Source: Acidimicrobiaceae bacterium (lineage in GTDB: Bacteria; Actinomycetota; Acidimicrobiia; Acidimicrobiales; Aldehydirespiratoraceae). Taken from it: a DNA stretch of 64,000 nt. Every line of letters begins with the position of its first letter. The stretch's first letter is position 1. A model generated the notes under the pieces. The model was given only the letters and a program-made list of their open reading frames with translations. It did no database searches and had not been told where the DNA came from. The stretch spans positions 62,001 through 126,000 of the forward strand of contig JAPOYA010000059.1 of the NCBI GenBank assembly GCA_026706815.1. Direction: 5' to 3'. Position numbers and translations under genes: made by a program. This document shows positions 27,304-35,648 of this stretch, piece by piece.

Positions 27304-28836
27304 TCAGCAGTCCGAGTCGCCTAGATGTCCGTGCTGCTCGCGCAGTTCCCTGCGAAGCAGCTTTCCGGTGTCGCTGTAGGGAAGCTCGTCGACGAGCACC
27401 ACATGGGCAGGGACGCGACTCGACCGCAGCCTTTGGCGCACCAGTTCTTGGATCTCGCTTTGGACAACGCCGTCGGGAGGCTGCGTTGTCTGGCCGGAGA
27501 GCACGATGACGGCGACCACTTTCTCACCCCATTGTCGGTCGGGAACACCTATAGCGGCCGCGTCGGAGACACCGGGGTGGGTCAGCAGCACATCCTCGAT
27601 CTCCCCTGGCGACATATTCTCTGCGCCGCGGATGATGACGTCGTCGTTGCGCCCCTGGACGAACAGGTAGCCGGCTTCGTCTGTGAAGCCTCCGTCGCGG
27701 GTTGGGAACCAGCCGTCTACGAGCAGCGAGCCGGCTTCGAGGTATTCGCCCGACACTTGTTCGCCGCGCACGAAGATCTCACCGGGTTCGCCGGCCCCCA
27801 GCTCCGTGCCGGCGTCATCGCGGATTGAGAGTTCCACGCCGGGAAGTGCGCGTCCGACCGAGCCGAGGCGTCGTTGCTCTGAGGGATCATCGCTGTACTG
27901 GGCCAACCGGTGGTCGTCGGGACCCAGCAGAGCGATGGTGGAACTAGTCTCAGTGAGGCCGTAGGCGTTGACGAATGAGGTGATTGGAAACAGCTCCAGC
28001 GCCCGGGCAATGACCGGTAGCGGCATTCTGCCTCCACCATAAGACAGGGTTCGGACTCCTAGCAGGGGTTCGCCTCCACGGGCGTCGAGGGCTTCGACAA
28101 TTCGGGCCAGCATGGTGGGCACGACCATGGCGTGGGTGACGTCCTCTCGCTCCACGGCGTCGATCCAATCGTCGGGATCGAACTTCGGGAACAGCACGAT
28201 CCGGCGCCCGGCGTACACCGCCGAGAGCATGGCGGAAACCCCCGCCACATGGTAGGGAGGCACGCTGACGATAGTTGCTTCATCAGCACCTGCGCCCATG
28301 AACTCAACCGAGCCCAAGATGTAGGAGACCAGGTGTTTATGACGCAACACAGCGGATTTCGGAGCACCTGTTGTGCCGCTCGTGAACAGAAGCACTGCAA
28401 TGTCGTCAGGGTCCATCGACCAGTCAGGTGCGGTACACGGCGATGCTCCGTTGGCAGGGTCTTCGAGAAACTGCTGACGAGTCAGAGTTTGGAGACGTTC
28501 CACGCCCGACAGTCGCACAGCCCCGGCGGCATCTGTGATTGCCACCCCGGGCGTGTTGCGCTGAGCCAAAGATGAGAGGTCATCGTCCGGCAGCCGGTAG
28601 TTGAGAGGTGCGTAGGGCATGCCTGCCCATGCCGCGCCGAACAGAGAAATCGGTACTGCCGGACTCGATTCGTCGCACAACACAACCGTGTCGCCGTCGG
28701 TTTCGCGGAATTGCGCTGCCGCCATCCCCGCCTGCTCATAAAGCTGCCGGTAGGTCATCCCGTTTTCCAGCGGGCCGACTGCGACCCGGTCACCGAGTCC
28801 TTCCGCCGCCATCTCCAGCAGCATCATCAGGTTCAT
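27304..28836 (-). CDS. AMP-dependent acyl-CoA ligase (second)
   Basis: ANL-superfamily CoA ligase of about 510 residues. It shows the P-loop LLFTSGTTGAPKSAVLRH, NAYGLTETSS, GRNDDVIIRGAENMSPGEIEDVL and the catalytic lysine in SDTGKLLRRE. The usual TGD of motif A7 reads TRDGGF here, a mild deviation. I used the ATG giving MNLMMLLEMAAEGLGDRVA, because a longer frame would overlap the small conserved gene upstream. It forms a minus-strand unit with that gene and with the crotonase. Confidence 0.88.
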   Translation of the reverse strand: MNLMMLLEMAAEGLGDRVAVGPLENGMTYRQLYEQAGMAAAQFRETDGDTVVLCDESSPAVPISLFGAAWAGMPYAPLNYRLPDDDLSSLAQRNTPGVAITDAAGAVRLSGVERLQTLTRQQFLEDPANGASPCTAPDWSMDPDDIAVLLFTSGTTGAPKSAVLRHKHLVSYILGSVEFMGAGADEATIVSVPPYHVAGVSAMLSAVYAGRRIVLFPKFDPDDWIDAVEREDVTHAMVVPTMLARIVEALDARGGEPLLGVRTLSYGGGRMPLPVIARALELFPITSFVNAYGLTETSSTIALLGPDDHRLAQYSDDPSEQRRLGSVGRALPGVELSIRDDAGTELGAGEPGEIFVRGEQVSGEYLEAGSLLVDGWFPTRDGGFTDEAGYLFVQGRNDDVIIRGAENMSPGEIEDVLLTHPGVSDAAAIGVPDRQWGEKVVAVIVLSGQTTQPPDGVVQSEIQELVRQRLRSSRVPAHVVLVDELPYSDTGKLLRRELREQHGHLGDSDC

Positions 28837-28852
28837 GGCGGGTCCGGTCGGC

Positions 28853-29158
28853 TCAGTCTGAGGCGGGCAGGGTCTTTGCCTCAGCGACGCCCAAAGCAGC
28901 CCCGTCAATGGCGATGGAACCAGATCCACCTTTGGTGGCCAGCAATTCAACGGTGTCTTCGGGGTTTCTGTAGCGCTTGCCTAGCAGGGTGCCCTCTGCT
29001 GCATCGGGTGCAGGCTCACCGGTGATTTCGCCGGTTCCCGCGGCAACCATGGCGGTGCCACCACAGGTCAACTCGGCCTCGCCATCGCCTTTCACCACGA
29101 TCACTTGTGTCGTGCAAACCGTGCTCTGGAAGCGGGCACCGGGCTTCAGTTCGACCAT
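28853..29158 (-). CDS. Small conserved protein of CoA-ligase operons
   Basis: 101 residues, no membrane segment. The opening MVELKPGARFQSTVCTTQVI, a single Cys in ELTCGGTAMV, then GTLLGKRYRNPEDTVELLATKGG and a basic/Ser tail match a family I recall as often encoded next to acyl-CoA ligases in actinobacteria, with no assigned function. It lies 16 bases before the second ligase on the same strand, so the two are probably co-translated. Its role could be a binding or scaffold protein; this is speculation. Confidence 0.7.
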   Translation of the reverse strand: MVELKPGARFQSTVCTTQVIVVKGDGEAELTCGGTAMVAAGTGEITGEPAPDAAEGTLLGKRYRNPEDTVELLATKGGSGSIAIDGAALGVAEAKTLPASD

Positions 29159-29278
29159 CGTCTGTTACTCCTGGGGCGTTGGTTGGTGCTCCATTGTGCC
29201 GCGAAGCCCCGATGAGACCAAAGCCGCCCTTGCGTTTGCCAAGGAATTCACCAACCAGAATGGCTATCGTCGGGCGTC

Positions 29279-30565
29279 ATGAAGCGACGGGAGTGCGATC
29301 TCGTGGCGTGGGCGTCAAGTGGCGCCATGTGGTTGACGGGCCGGCGGGACGGTCCGCCGTCGGCCGCTCCGGCTTCGGTGGTCAGAGCGCTGATTGCCGC
29401 AGCTGACGATCTGGCGCAGCAGACCGCCCGTTGGGGCCGAACGGTAACTGTCGACGGACCCGCGCTGTTGGGCGAACGTGCGGCACTCACCGGTATGGGC
29501 CGCAACGGCGACACCTCGGTGGGAGGGTCGGCTAGTTTCGTGCAAGCGTCCGACGGCTGGATCGTGGTGAACCTCGCCAGGCCCGAGGACGTGCAGTCTC
29601 TCCCGGCGCTTGTGGGCCAGTCTTTGAGCGCGGATGACTGGCCCGCGATTGCCGCGGGCATTGCTCGGCTTCGGAGCGCTGAGCTTGTCGACACGGCAAC
29701 GCTGCTCGGGATCCCGACAGCGGTTCCGTCGAGTCACCCGCAGCCTGTCGAATCACCTGGTCGGGAACTTCATCGTGGTGGCTCGCGCCGGGTGTTCCGC
29801 CGGCCTTTGGTTGTGGACCTCACATCTTTGTGGGCCGGCCCTTTGGCCGGCGGGCTGCTCGCCGAGGCCGGCGCCCGGGTTGTGAAGGTGGAGGGCGCCG
29901 GCCGTCCCGACGGAGCTCGCAGAGGGACGCCGGAGTTCTTCGATCTGCTCAATCACGCCAAAGAATGCGTCGAAATCGACTTCGCGAACGCGGACGACCA
30001 AGCATTTCTGCGCCGCATGCTGGCCGCTGCCGATCTCGTTCTGGAGGGTTCGCGGCCTCGGGTGATGGACCGGTTGGGGATCGATCCCTGCGCACTGGCT
30101 GACACGGGTGTTTCCTGGTTGTCGATCACTGCCCATGGCCGTACCGGCACTGCCGGTATGAGAATTGGCTTCGGTGACGACACCGCAGTCGCCGGCGGCC
30201 TCTGGCTGCCCGGCGACCCTCCCGGCTTTGTTGCTGACGCGGTGGCTGATCCGATCGCGGGTTTGGCCTCGGCCGCTTTGGGGGCACGGTTGTTGGCTTC
30301 ACCGCAGGCAGCGGTCGTGGAGGTTCCGCTTGCCCGAGCCGCAGCATGGGCCGGGTCCTGCGCGGCCTCGGACCCCGCCGAAGCGCGCATGCATAACGAC
30401 GGTGATCGGTGGTTCGTGGAACTCGGAGCCGAACGCGTGGCCGTTCAGGCTCCGAGACATCGACCGCTGCCCGGAGCGGCTGAGCCTGCGGGCAGCCACA
30501 ATACGCTGCTCAGAGAGGAGTTCGCAGCACACCCGGGTACGGCATCAGCTGCGGGTTCTTTGTGA
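29279..30565 (+). CDS. CaiB/BaiF family CoA transferase with reordered halves
   Basis: Type III CoA transferase. The canonical N-terminal CaiB motif, VVDLTSLWAGPLAGGLLAEAGARVVKVE, does not appear until about residue 178 and is followed by RPDGARRGTPEFFDLLNHAKECVEIDF and LVLEGSRPRVMDRLGI. The first 165 residues (DLVAWASSGAMWLTG, LLGERAALTGMGRNGDTSVGG, SFVQASDGWIVVNLARPED) look like the part normally C-terminal. Domain order is therefore swapped, as in some mycobacterial relatives. 428 residues; it ends 28 bases before the carboxyltransferase gene. Acyl donor unknown. Confidence 0.8.
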   Translation: MKRRECDLVAWASSGAMWLTGRRDGPPSAAPASVVRALIAAADDLAQQTARWGRTVTVDGPALLGERAALTGMGRNGDTSVGGSASFVQASDGWIVVNLARPEDVQSLPALVGQSLSADDWPAIAAGIARLRSAELVDTATLLGIPTAVPSSHPQPVESPGRELHRGGSRRVFRRPLVVDLTSLWAGPLAGGLLAEAGARVVKVEGAGRPDGARRGTPEFFDLLNHAKECVEIDFANADDQAFLRRMLAAADLVLEGSRPRVMDRLGIDPCALADTGVSWLSITAHGRTGTAGMRIGFGDDTAVAGGLWLPGDPPGFVADAVADPIAGLASAALGARLLASPQAAVVEVPLARAAAWAGSCAASDPAEARMHNDGDRWFVELGAERVAVQAPRHRPLPGAAEPAGSHNTLLREEFAAHPGTASAAGSL

Positions 30566-30593
30566 GATAACGGAGTTGCTAGGGTCACTTTCG

Positions 30594-32093
30594 ATGGGCG
30601 ACAGCCACGATTGGGGTGAGACCCTCGACGATCTGGAGGCACGGCGGGCCGCAGCATTCGCTATGGGAGGCGCAGACAAGTTGGCTGCCCGTGCTGCGTC
30701 GGGACGCCTCGATGCCCGCAGCCGCATCGCGGCGCTGCTTGACGACGGGTCGTTCTCTGAGATCGGCGCCTTGGCCGGTGGCTCCTTCCCCGCTGATGCC
30801 CTAGTCGCCGGCGTGGGGAGGATCGATGGTCGCCCCGTGGCGGTCGGCGCCGAGGATTTCACGACTATGGGCGGTTCGATCGGTGCGGCTGCTTCACGCA
30901 AACGCTGGCGCATCGCCGATATCGCGGGACGTGAGCGCGTGCCGCTGGTGATGCTGCTGGAGGGCGCGGGCCATCGGCCGCCGAAACCAGGGGACCCCTC
31001 CGCGGGTGGCCCGGGAGATCTTCAAGCTCAGGGTCGGCTGTCTGGACATGTGCCCATGGTGTGCGCGGTTATGGGTTCATCGGCCGGCCACGGAGCGATC
31101 ACCGCGCCGTTGTGCGACTGGTCGGCGATGACCGCGGACGCCGCTATTTTCACCGCCGGACCTCCGGTGGTGAAGGCGTCGCTGGGTGAAGACGTCACCA
31201 AGGGAGAACTGGGCGGCCCGGCCGTGGCCATCGCCAGCGGAGTCGTGCACAATCTCGCTGCCGACGATGCTTCGCTGCTCGCTGATGTGCGCAGTTATCT
31301 GGGGTTTTTCGGTTCATCGGCGTGGGAGCAGCCCCCATGGTGCGATACCGGCGATCTCGGACGCAGACGCCTAGAGGACATGCTTGAGATAGTCCCCCGT
31401 GACGGTTCTGCGGGTTACGACATGCGTCTGGCGGTGAGCCGCGTGGTCGACGGCGGTGCGTTCTTTCAGATCCAACCCGATTTCGGCCCGTCGATAGTGT
31501 GCGCGCTGGCTCGGGTCGGGGGCAGCGCAGTGGGTGTGGTTGCCAACCAGCCCTCAGTCATCGCCGGTGCTATCGATGTCGACGCTGCCGACAAAGCAGC
31601 TCATTTCATAGAGGTTTGCGACAGCTTCCATCTGCCGTTGATTTTCCTGACCGACAATCCAGGAGTGCTGGCGGGCACCGCCTCTGAACGCGCCGGGATT
31701 CTCAGAGCGGGCGCGCGCATGTTCACTGCTCAGACTCGCGCCACGACAGTCAAGATTCAGGTGACGATGCGCAAGGCGTACGGGTTCGGCTCGTGCGTGA
31801 TGGCAATGAACTCCTTCGACAACCAGACAGTGTCGTATGCCTTCCCGGGCGCCACCATGGGCGCCATGGGCTCGGCCGGTGCCAGTGACGCGGTGGGCGC
31901 CGATGAGCGCACCCGCCAAGAACTCCGGCAGGCAGAGTTGGAGTCGAGCTACCGCTCCGCGTCGGGCCTCGGGTTCGACGAGTTGATCGACCCCCGCGAC
32001 CTGCGCAACGCGATCCTCACAGGGCTTGAGTTGAGCGCGCGCCGTCGTATGGACTCGCCTCAGCCCAAAGCACGGGTCGGGATCACTCCCTGA
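30594..32093 (+). CDS. Acyl-CoA carboxylase beta-subunit-like carboxyltransferase
   Basis: Carboxyltransferase of the propionyl/acetyl/methylcrotonyl-CoA carboxylase family. The opening LEARRAAAFAMGGADKLAARAASGRLDARSRIAALLDDGSFSEIGAL, the first oxyanion region (SSAGHGAITAPLCDWSAMT, GPPVVKASLGEDVTKGELGG) and the second half (FLTDNPGVLAGTASERAGILR, KAYGFGSCVMAM, FPGATMGAMGSAGA) are all typical. The ATG start gives 499 residues. No biotin carboxylase or biotin carrier gene is near, so it may borrow an alpha subunit or act on its own as a decarboxylase. Substrate unknown. Confidence 0.88.
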   Translation: MGDSHDWGETLDDLEARRAAAFAMGGADKLAARAASGRLDARSRIAALLDDGSFSEIGALAGGSFPADALVAGVGRIDGRPVAVGAEDFTTMGGSIGAAASRKRWRIADIAGRERVPLVMLLEGAGHRPPKPGDPSAGGPGDLQAQGRLSGHVPMVCAVMGSSAGHGAITAPLCDWSAMTADAAIFTAGPPVVKASLGEDVTKGELGGPAVAIASGVVHNLAADDASLLADVRSYLGFFGSSAWEQPPWCDTGDLGRRRLEDMLEIVPRDGSAGYDMRLAVSRVVDGGAFFQIQPDFGPSIVCALARVGGSAVGVVANQPSVIAGAIDVDAADKAAHFIEVCDSFHLPLIFLTDNPGVLAGTASERAGILRAGARMFTAQTRATTVKIQVTMRKAYGFGSCVMAMNSFDNQTVSYAFPGATMGAMGSAGASDAVGADERTRQELRQAELESSYRSASGLGFDELIDPRDLRNAILTGLELSARRRMDSPQPKARVGITP

Positions 32094-32247
32094 GCCGTCA
32101 GATATGCAACGCTTGGAATGCCGACCGGCTCATAGCGGCCACGGTGCTTGACGAGCGCCTCGGCGTCCAGGCATCTGAACAAGTGCGCTGAACACAGGCT
32201 GCGTGGTTCCAGATTCGGGTTTTCCTGCTGATAGGGTCCGCGTCCGT

Positions 32248-33222
32248 ATGCAACAGGTTGAACTCGATGGATTGAACAAACCTGTCAGCCGGTTGGTACA
32301 CGGTTCGACCGGTTTGATGGGTGTTGAGGACTCGGTGGCGTTTCCCGTGCTCGACGCGGCCGTCGAAACGGGCGTCAACGCGTTCGACACGGCGACGGTC
32401 TACGCCTTCGACGGCTACAGCATGGATGCGATGCTCGGCAGGTGGATCCGAGAACGCGACGCGCGCGACGAGGTGGTGGTGATCGCCAAGGGCGCTCATC
32501 CCAAGGTTCCCGAATCGACAGCTCCGAGGGTGACCCCGACCGCGGTAGCAGAGGACATCGACTTGACACGCGAGCGGATGGGCGTGGACCACCTCGACCT
32601 CTGGTTGTTCCATCGTGATGACCCGGCGGTTGACGTCGGGTCGCTCGTCGAAGCCGTCGATTCGGCGATCGCCCAGGGCTCGATCCGCGCCTGGGGCGTG
32701 TCGAACTGGTCGGTGGCACGGGTCAGAGCCGCGATCGACTACGCGGCCAACAATGACCGGCGCCCACCGGTCGTCAACAGCGCCCACTACAGCGTTGCGG
32801 ATCAGCTCGACGAACCCTGGGACGACGTGGTCACGCTAACCGGAGATGACCACGCGGCTGATCGCTCCTGGCACGTTGATGGTGATGTGAAAGTCCTTGC
32901 TTGGTCGCCGCTCGCAGGCGGCTTCTTGAGCGAGCGGGTCAGCCGAGATGACCTGGAGAACGAACCCGCGCCACCTTTGGCAGACACCGCGCGTTGCTAT
33001 CTGAACGAACAGAACTGGCAGCGCCGAGAGCGGGCCGCACAGGTGGGTCGGCGCATGGATCTGAGCTTGAGCCAGACAGCCCTGGCCTGGGTTTTCGCCG
33101 CTGATTTCCGACCTATGGCCATTGCCGGCAGCGTCACTCCAAACGAAGTCCGCGAGAACGTCGCTGCTGCGGGCGCACAGTTGACCGCCGCAGACGTCAG
33201 CTACATCAACGACGGAGTCTAG
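32248..33222 (+). CDS. Aldo/keto reductase
   Basis: NAD(P)H-dependent reductase with an (alpha/beta)8 barrel. Catalytic features are Asp and Tyr in NAFDTATVYAFDGYSMDAMLG, Lys in VVIAKGAH and His in LWLFHRDDP. The C-terminal NADP-binding segment is AIAGSVTPNEVRENVAA. The chosen ATG gives MQQVELDGLNKPVSRLVHG, with 15 residues of an unlikely extension dropped; 324 residues. It converges on serC, and the two stops share the same CTAG. Substrate unknown. Confidence 0.86.
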   Translation: MQQVELDGLNKPVSRLVHGSTGLMGVEDSVAFPVLDAAVETGVNAFDTATVYAFDGYSMDAMLGRWIRERDARDEVVVIAKGAHPKVPESTAPRVTPTAVAEDIDLTRERMGVDHLDLWLFHRDDPAVDVGSLVEAVDSAIAQGSIRAWGVSNWSVARVRAAIDYAANNDRRPPVVNSAHYSVADQLDEPWDDVVTLTGDDHAADRSWHVDGDVKVLAWSPLAGGFLSERVSRDDLENEPAPPLADTARCYLNEQNWQRRERAAQVGRRMDLSLSQTALAWVFAADFRPMAIAGSVTPNEVRENVAAAGAQLTAADVSYINDGV

Positions 33223-34349
33223 GACAGCGCTGAAACGACGTGGTCGAGGCAGGCGGTGAGGGCTTCGACGTCGCTCGGGTCGATGGCGGGGAACAAACCG
33301 ATTCGGAGTTGGTTGCGCCCCAGACTGCGGTATCCGAAAGTATCGACGATTCCGTTCGCCAGCAGCACGTCGTAGATCACTTCCGCGCTCACCGTGTCAT
33401 CGAAGTCGATGGTCGCAACGACTTTGCTGCGCTGCTGGGAGTCCTGGACGAACGGGCTGGCGAAATCGCGGCTTTCAGCCCACGTGTACATGATCTCCGC
33501 CGATTGAGCACAACGGCCGGCGGACCAGGTCAGGCCTCCGTTCTCGTTGAACCAGTTGACGGTGTGCGCGGTCAGGAACACGGTCGCCAAAGAGGGCGTG
33601 TTGTAGGTCTGATCCTTGCGGGAGTTGTCGATAGCTGTTTTGAGGTCGAGCGTGGGGGGGATCCATCGGTCGCTTGCGGCGATGCGCTCGGCGCGTTCGA
33701 TCGCGGCCGGTGACATCATGGCGATCCACAGGCCGCCGTCACCGGCCATGGCTTTCTGCGGCGCGAAGTAGTAGGCGTCAGTCGCGCCACCGTCGAACAT
33801 CAAACCCCCCGCCGCAGAGGTTGCGTCGACCAGCATCAGCGCGCCCTCGTCGTCGACCCGAACAGGGTCGAGCATCACGCCGGTTGATGTTTCATTGTGC
33901 GGATAGCAGTAGGCGTCGACGCCTTCGACCGCAGCCAGCGGGGGATGAGTTCCGAAATCCGAGGTCACCACGGACGGGGCGCTCAGATGCGAAGCGCCCT
34001 CGACGCCCCGAGCGAACTTGCCGCTGAACTCGCCGAAGCAGAGATGATGACTGCGCTCGTCGATCAAGCTGAACGTGGCGCAGTCCCAATATGTTGTTGC
34101 GCCGCCGTTGCCCAACACGACTTCGTAACCGTCTGGGGCACGAAGAAGTTCCGCAATACCGTTTCTGAGTTCGGCCACCGCCAACCTCACCGGCATCCGG
34201 CGGTGCGAGGTGCCCATGTAGTCGGTTGCTCGAGCGCTCAGAGCTTTGAGAGCCTCGGGGCGGACTTTGGTCGGCCCGCTCCCGAACCGGCCGTCAACGG
34301 GGAGCAGGTCGGCAGGGATGATGATGTCTGGAATTGTCACGTCGCTCAT
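33219..34349 (-). CDS. serC: Phosphoserine aminotransferase
   Basis: PLP enzyme of serine synthesis converting 3-phosphohydroxypyruvate with glutamate to phosphoserine. The actinobacterial type opening IPADLLPVDGRFGSGPTKVRPEAL, LGNGGATTYWDCATFSLI and the PLP-lysine region YYFAPQKAMAGDGGLWIAMMS are visible, with ending RIGLFPAIDPSDVEALTACL. The ATG start gives 376 residues. It is divergent from the aspartate aminotransferase gene and in the neighbourhood of serA, but not in the same operon. Confidence 0.94.
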   Translation of the reverse strand: MSDVTIPDIIIPADLLPVDGRFGSGPTKVRPEALKALSARATDYMGTSHRRMPVRLAVAELRNGIAELLRAPDGYEVVLGNGGATTYWDCATFSLIDERSHHLCFGEFSGKFARGVEGASHLSAPSVVTSDFGTHPPLAAVEGVDAYCYPHNETSTGVMLDPVRVDDEGALMLVDATSAAGGLMFDGGATDAYYFAPQKAMAGDGGLWIAMMSPAAIERAERIAASDRWIPPTLDLKTAIDNSRKDQTYNTPSLATVFLTAHTVNWFNENGGLTWSAGRCAQSAEIMYTWAESRDFASPFVQDSQQRSKVVATIDFDDTVSAEVIYDVLLANGIVDTFGYRSLGRNQLRIGLFPAIDPSDVEALTACLDHVVSALS

Positions 34350-34444
34350 ACTGTCAAATAATCTGAGGTTTCGGCGCGTATTTCTGCGGATCTTCAAACA
34401 GAATTTTCGCACGCTGCCGAACCCATGTCGCTAGCCTCCGCGGT

Positions 34445-35644
34445 ATGTCTACCGACCGCATCTCAACCCGGGTGGGCGCCATTGCTCCCTCGGCCACCCT
34501 CGCCGTTTCCAACAAGGCCAAAGCACTGCGCGAAGCCGGCGAGCCGGTCATCGGTTTCGGCGCGGGAGAACCGGACTTTGCCACTCCCGAACACATCGTG
34601 GAAGCGGCCATAGCAGCTTGCCGCAACCCGAAAATGCACAAGTACTCGCCCGTAGGCGGTCTGCCTGAACTGAAGGAGGCCATCGCCGCCAAGACCCTGC
34701 GCGACAGCGGCCTGCAGTGTTCGCCCGCCGATGTGCTGGTGACCAACGGCGGCAAGCACGCGGTGTACAACGCCTTTGAGGCTTTGTTGAACCCCGGCGA
34801 CGAAGTTCTGTTGCCGACACCGTACTGGACCACCTATCCCGAGCCGATCGCATTGGCCGGCGGCACAACGGTTCCCGTCCTGACCGAAGCGGTCAATGGA
34901 TTCAGGGCGTCGCTGGACCGACTTGAAGCCGCCCGAACCGAAAGAACCAAAGCGCTCGTGTTCGTGTCGCCGTCGAATCCGACAGGGGCCGTGTACCCCT
35001 GCGAAGAAATCGAGGCGATCGGACGCTGGGCTGTCGAACACGGTCTCTGGGTCATCACCGACGAGATCTATGAGCACCTGGTTTACGGCGACAACGAACA
35101 CCATTCGATACCAGTGCTCGTGCCTGAGCTTCGCGACAAGTGCATTGTGCTCAACGGCGTGGCCAAGACCTACGCGATGACCGGATGGCGGGTCGGTTGG
35201 ATGATCGCACGGCCAGATGTGATCAAAGCCGCCCAAAACCTGCAATCGCACTGCACCAGCAACGTCGCCAATGTCTCTCAGGCAGCGGCACTTGCCGCGG
35301 TTTCAGGCCCGCTCGATGCCGTGCAAGAGATGCGCACAGCCTTCGATCGTCGCCGCAAAGCCATGTACGGACTGCTGAGTGGTATTGATGGCGTCTTTTG
35401 CCCCGAACCCGAGGGCGCCTTCTACGCCTATCCCGACTTAACGGGAGTGCTCGGGCGCGACTATGGCGGCGTGACGCCGACGACATCGATCGAGTTGGCC
35501 GAGTTGATGCTCGAGCAGATCAAAGTAGCGATCGTGCCGGGCGAGGCTTTCGGAGTGGGCGGGGGAGCGCGTCTGTCATTCGCGCTCGGCGACGATGATC
35601 TGGGCGAGGGCGTGGGCCGCATCGTCGACTTTCTGAGCGGCTGA
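34445..35644 (+). CDS. Aspartate aminotransferase, class I
   Basis: PLP-dependent aminotransferase (fold type I, subgroup Ib). Visible: [48 protein letters not shown] and the PLP lysine in [20 protein letters not shown]. 399 residues matches the AspC/aspartate-prephenate aminotransferase type. It is followed after 4 bases by the peptidase gene. Aspartate is the most likely amino donor, but prephenate activity is also possible in this subgroup. Confidence 0.93.
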   Translation: MSTDRISTRVGAIAPSATLAVSNKAKALREAGEPVIGFGAGEPDFATPEHIVEAAIAACRNPKMHKYSPVGGLPELKEAIAAKTLRDSGLQCSPADVLVTNGGKHAVYNAFEALLNPGDEVLLPTPYWTTYPEPIALAGGTTVPVLTEAVNGFRASLDRLEAARTERTKALVFVSPSNPTGAVYPCEEIEAIGRWAVEHGLWVITDEIYEHLVYGDNEHHSIPVLVPELRDKCIVLNGVAKTYAMTGWRVGWMIARPDVIKAAQNLQSHCTSNVANVSQAAALAAVSGPLDAVQEMRTAFDRRRKAMYGLLSGIDGVFCPEPEGAFYAYPDLTGVLGRDYGGVTPTTSIELAELMLEQIKVAIVPGEAFGVGGGARLSFALGDDDLGEGVGRIVDFLSG

Positions 35645-35648
35645 TCCG

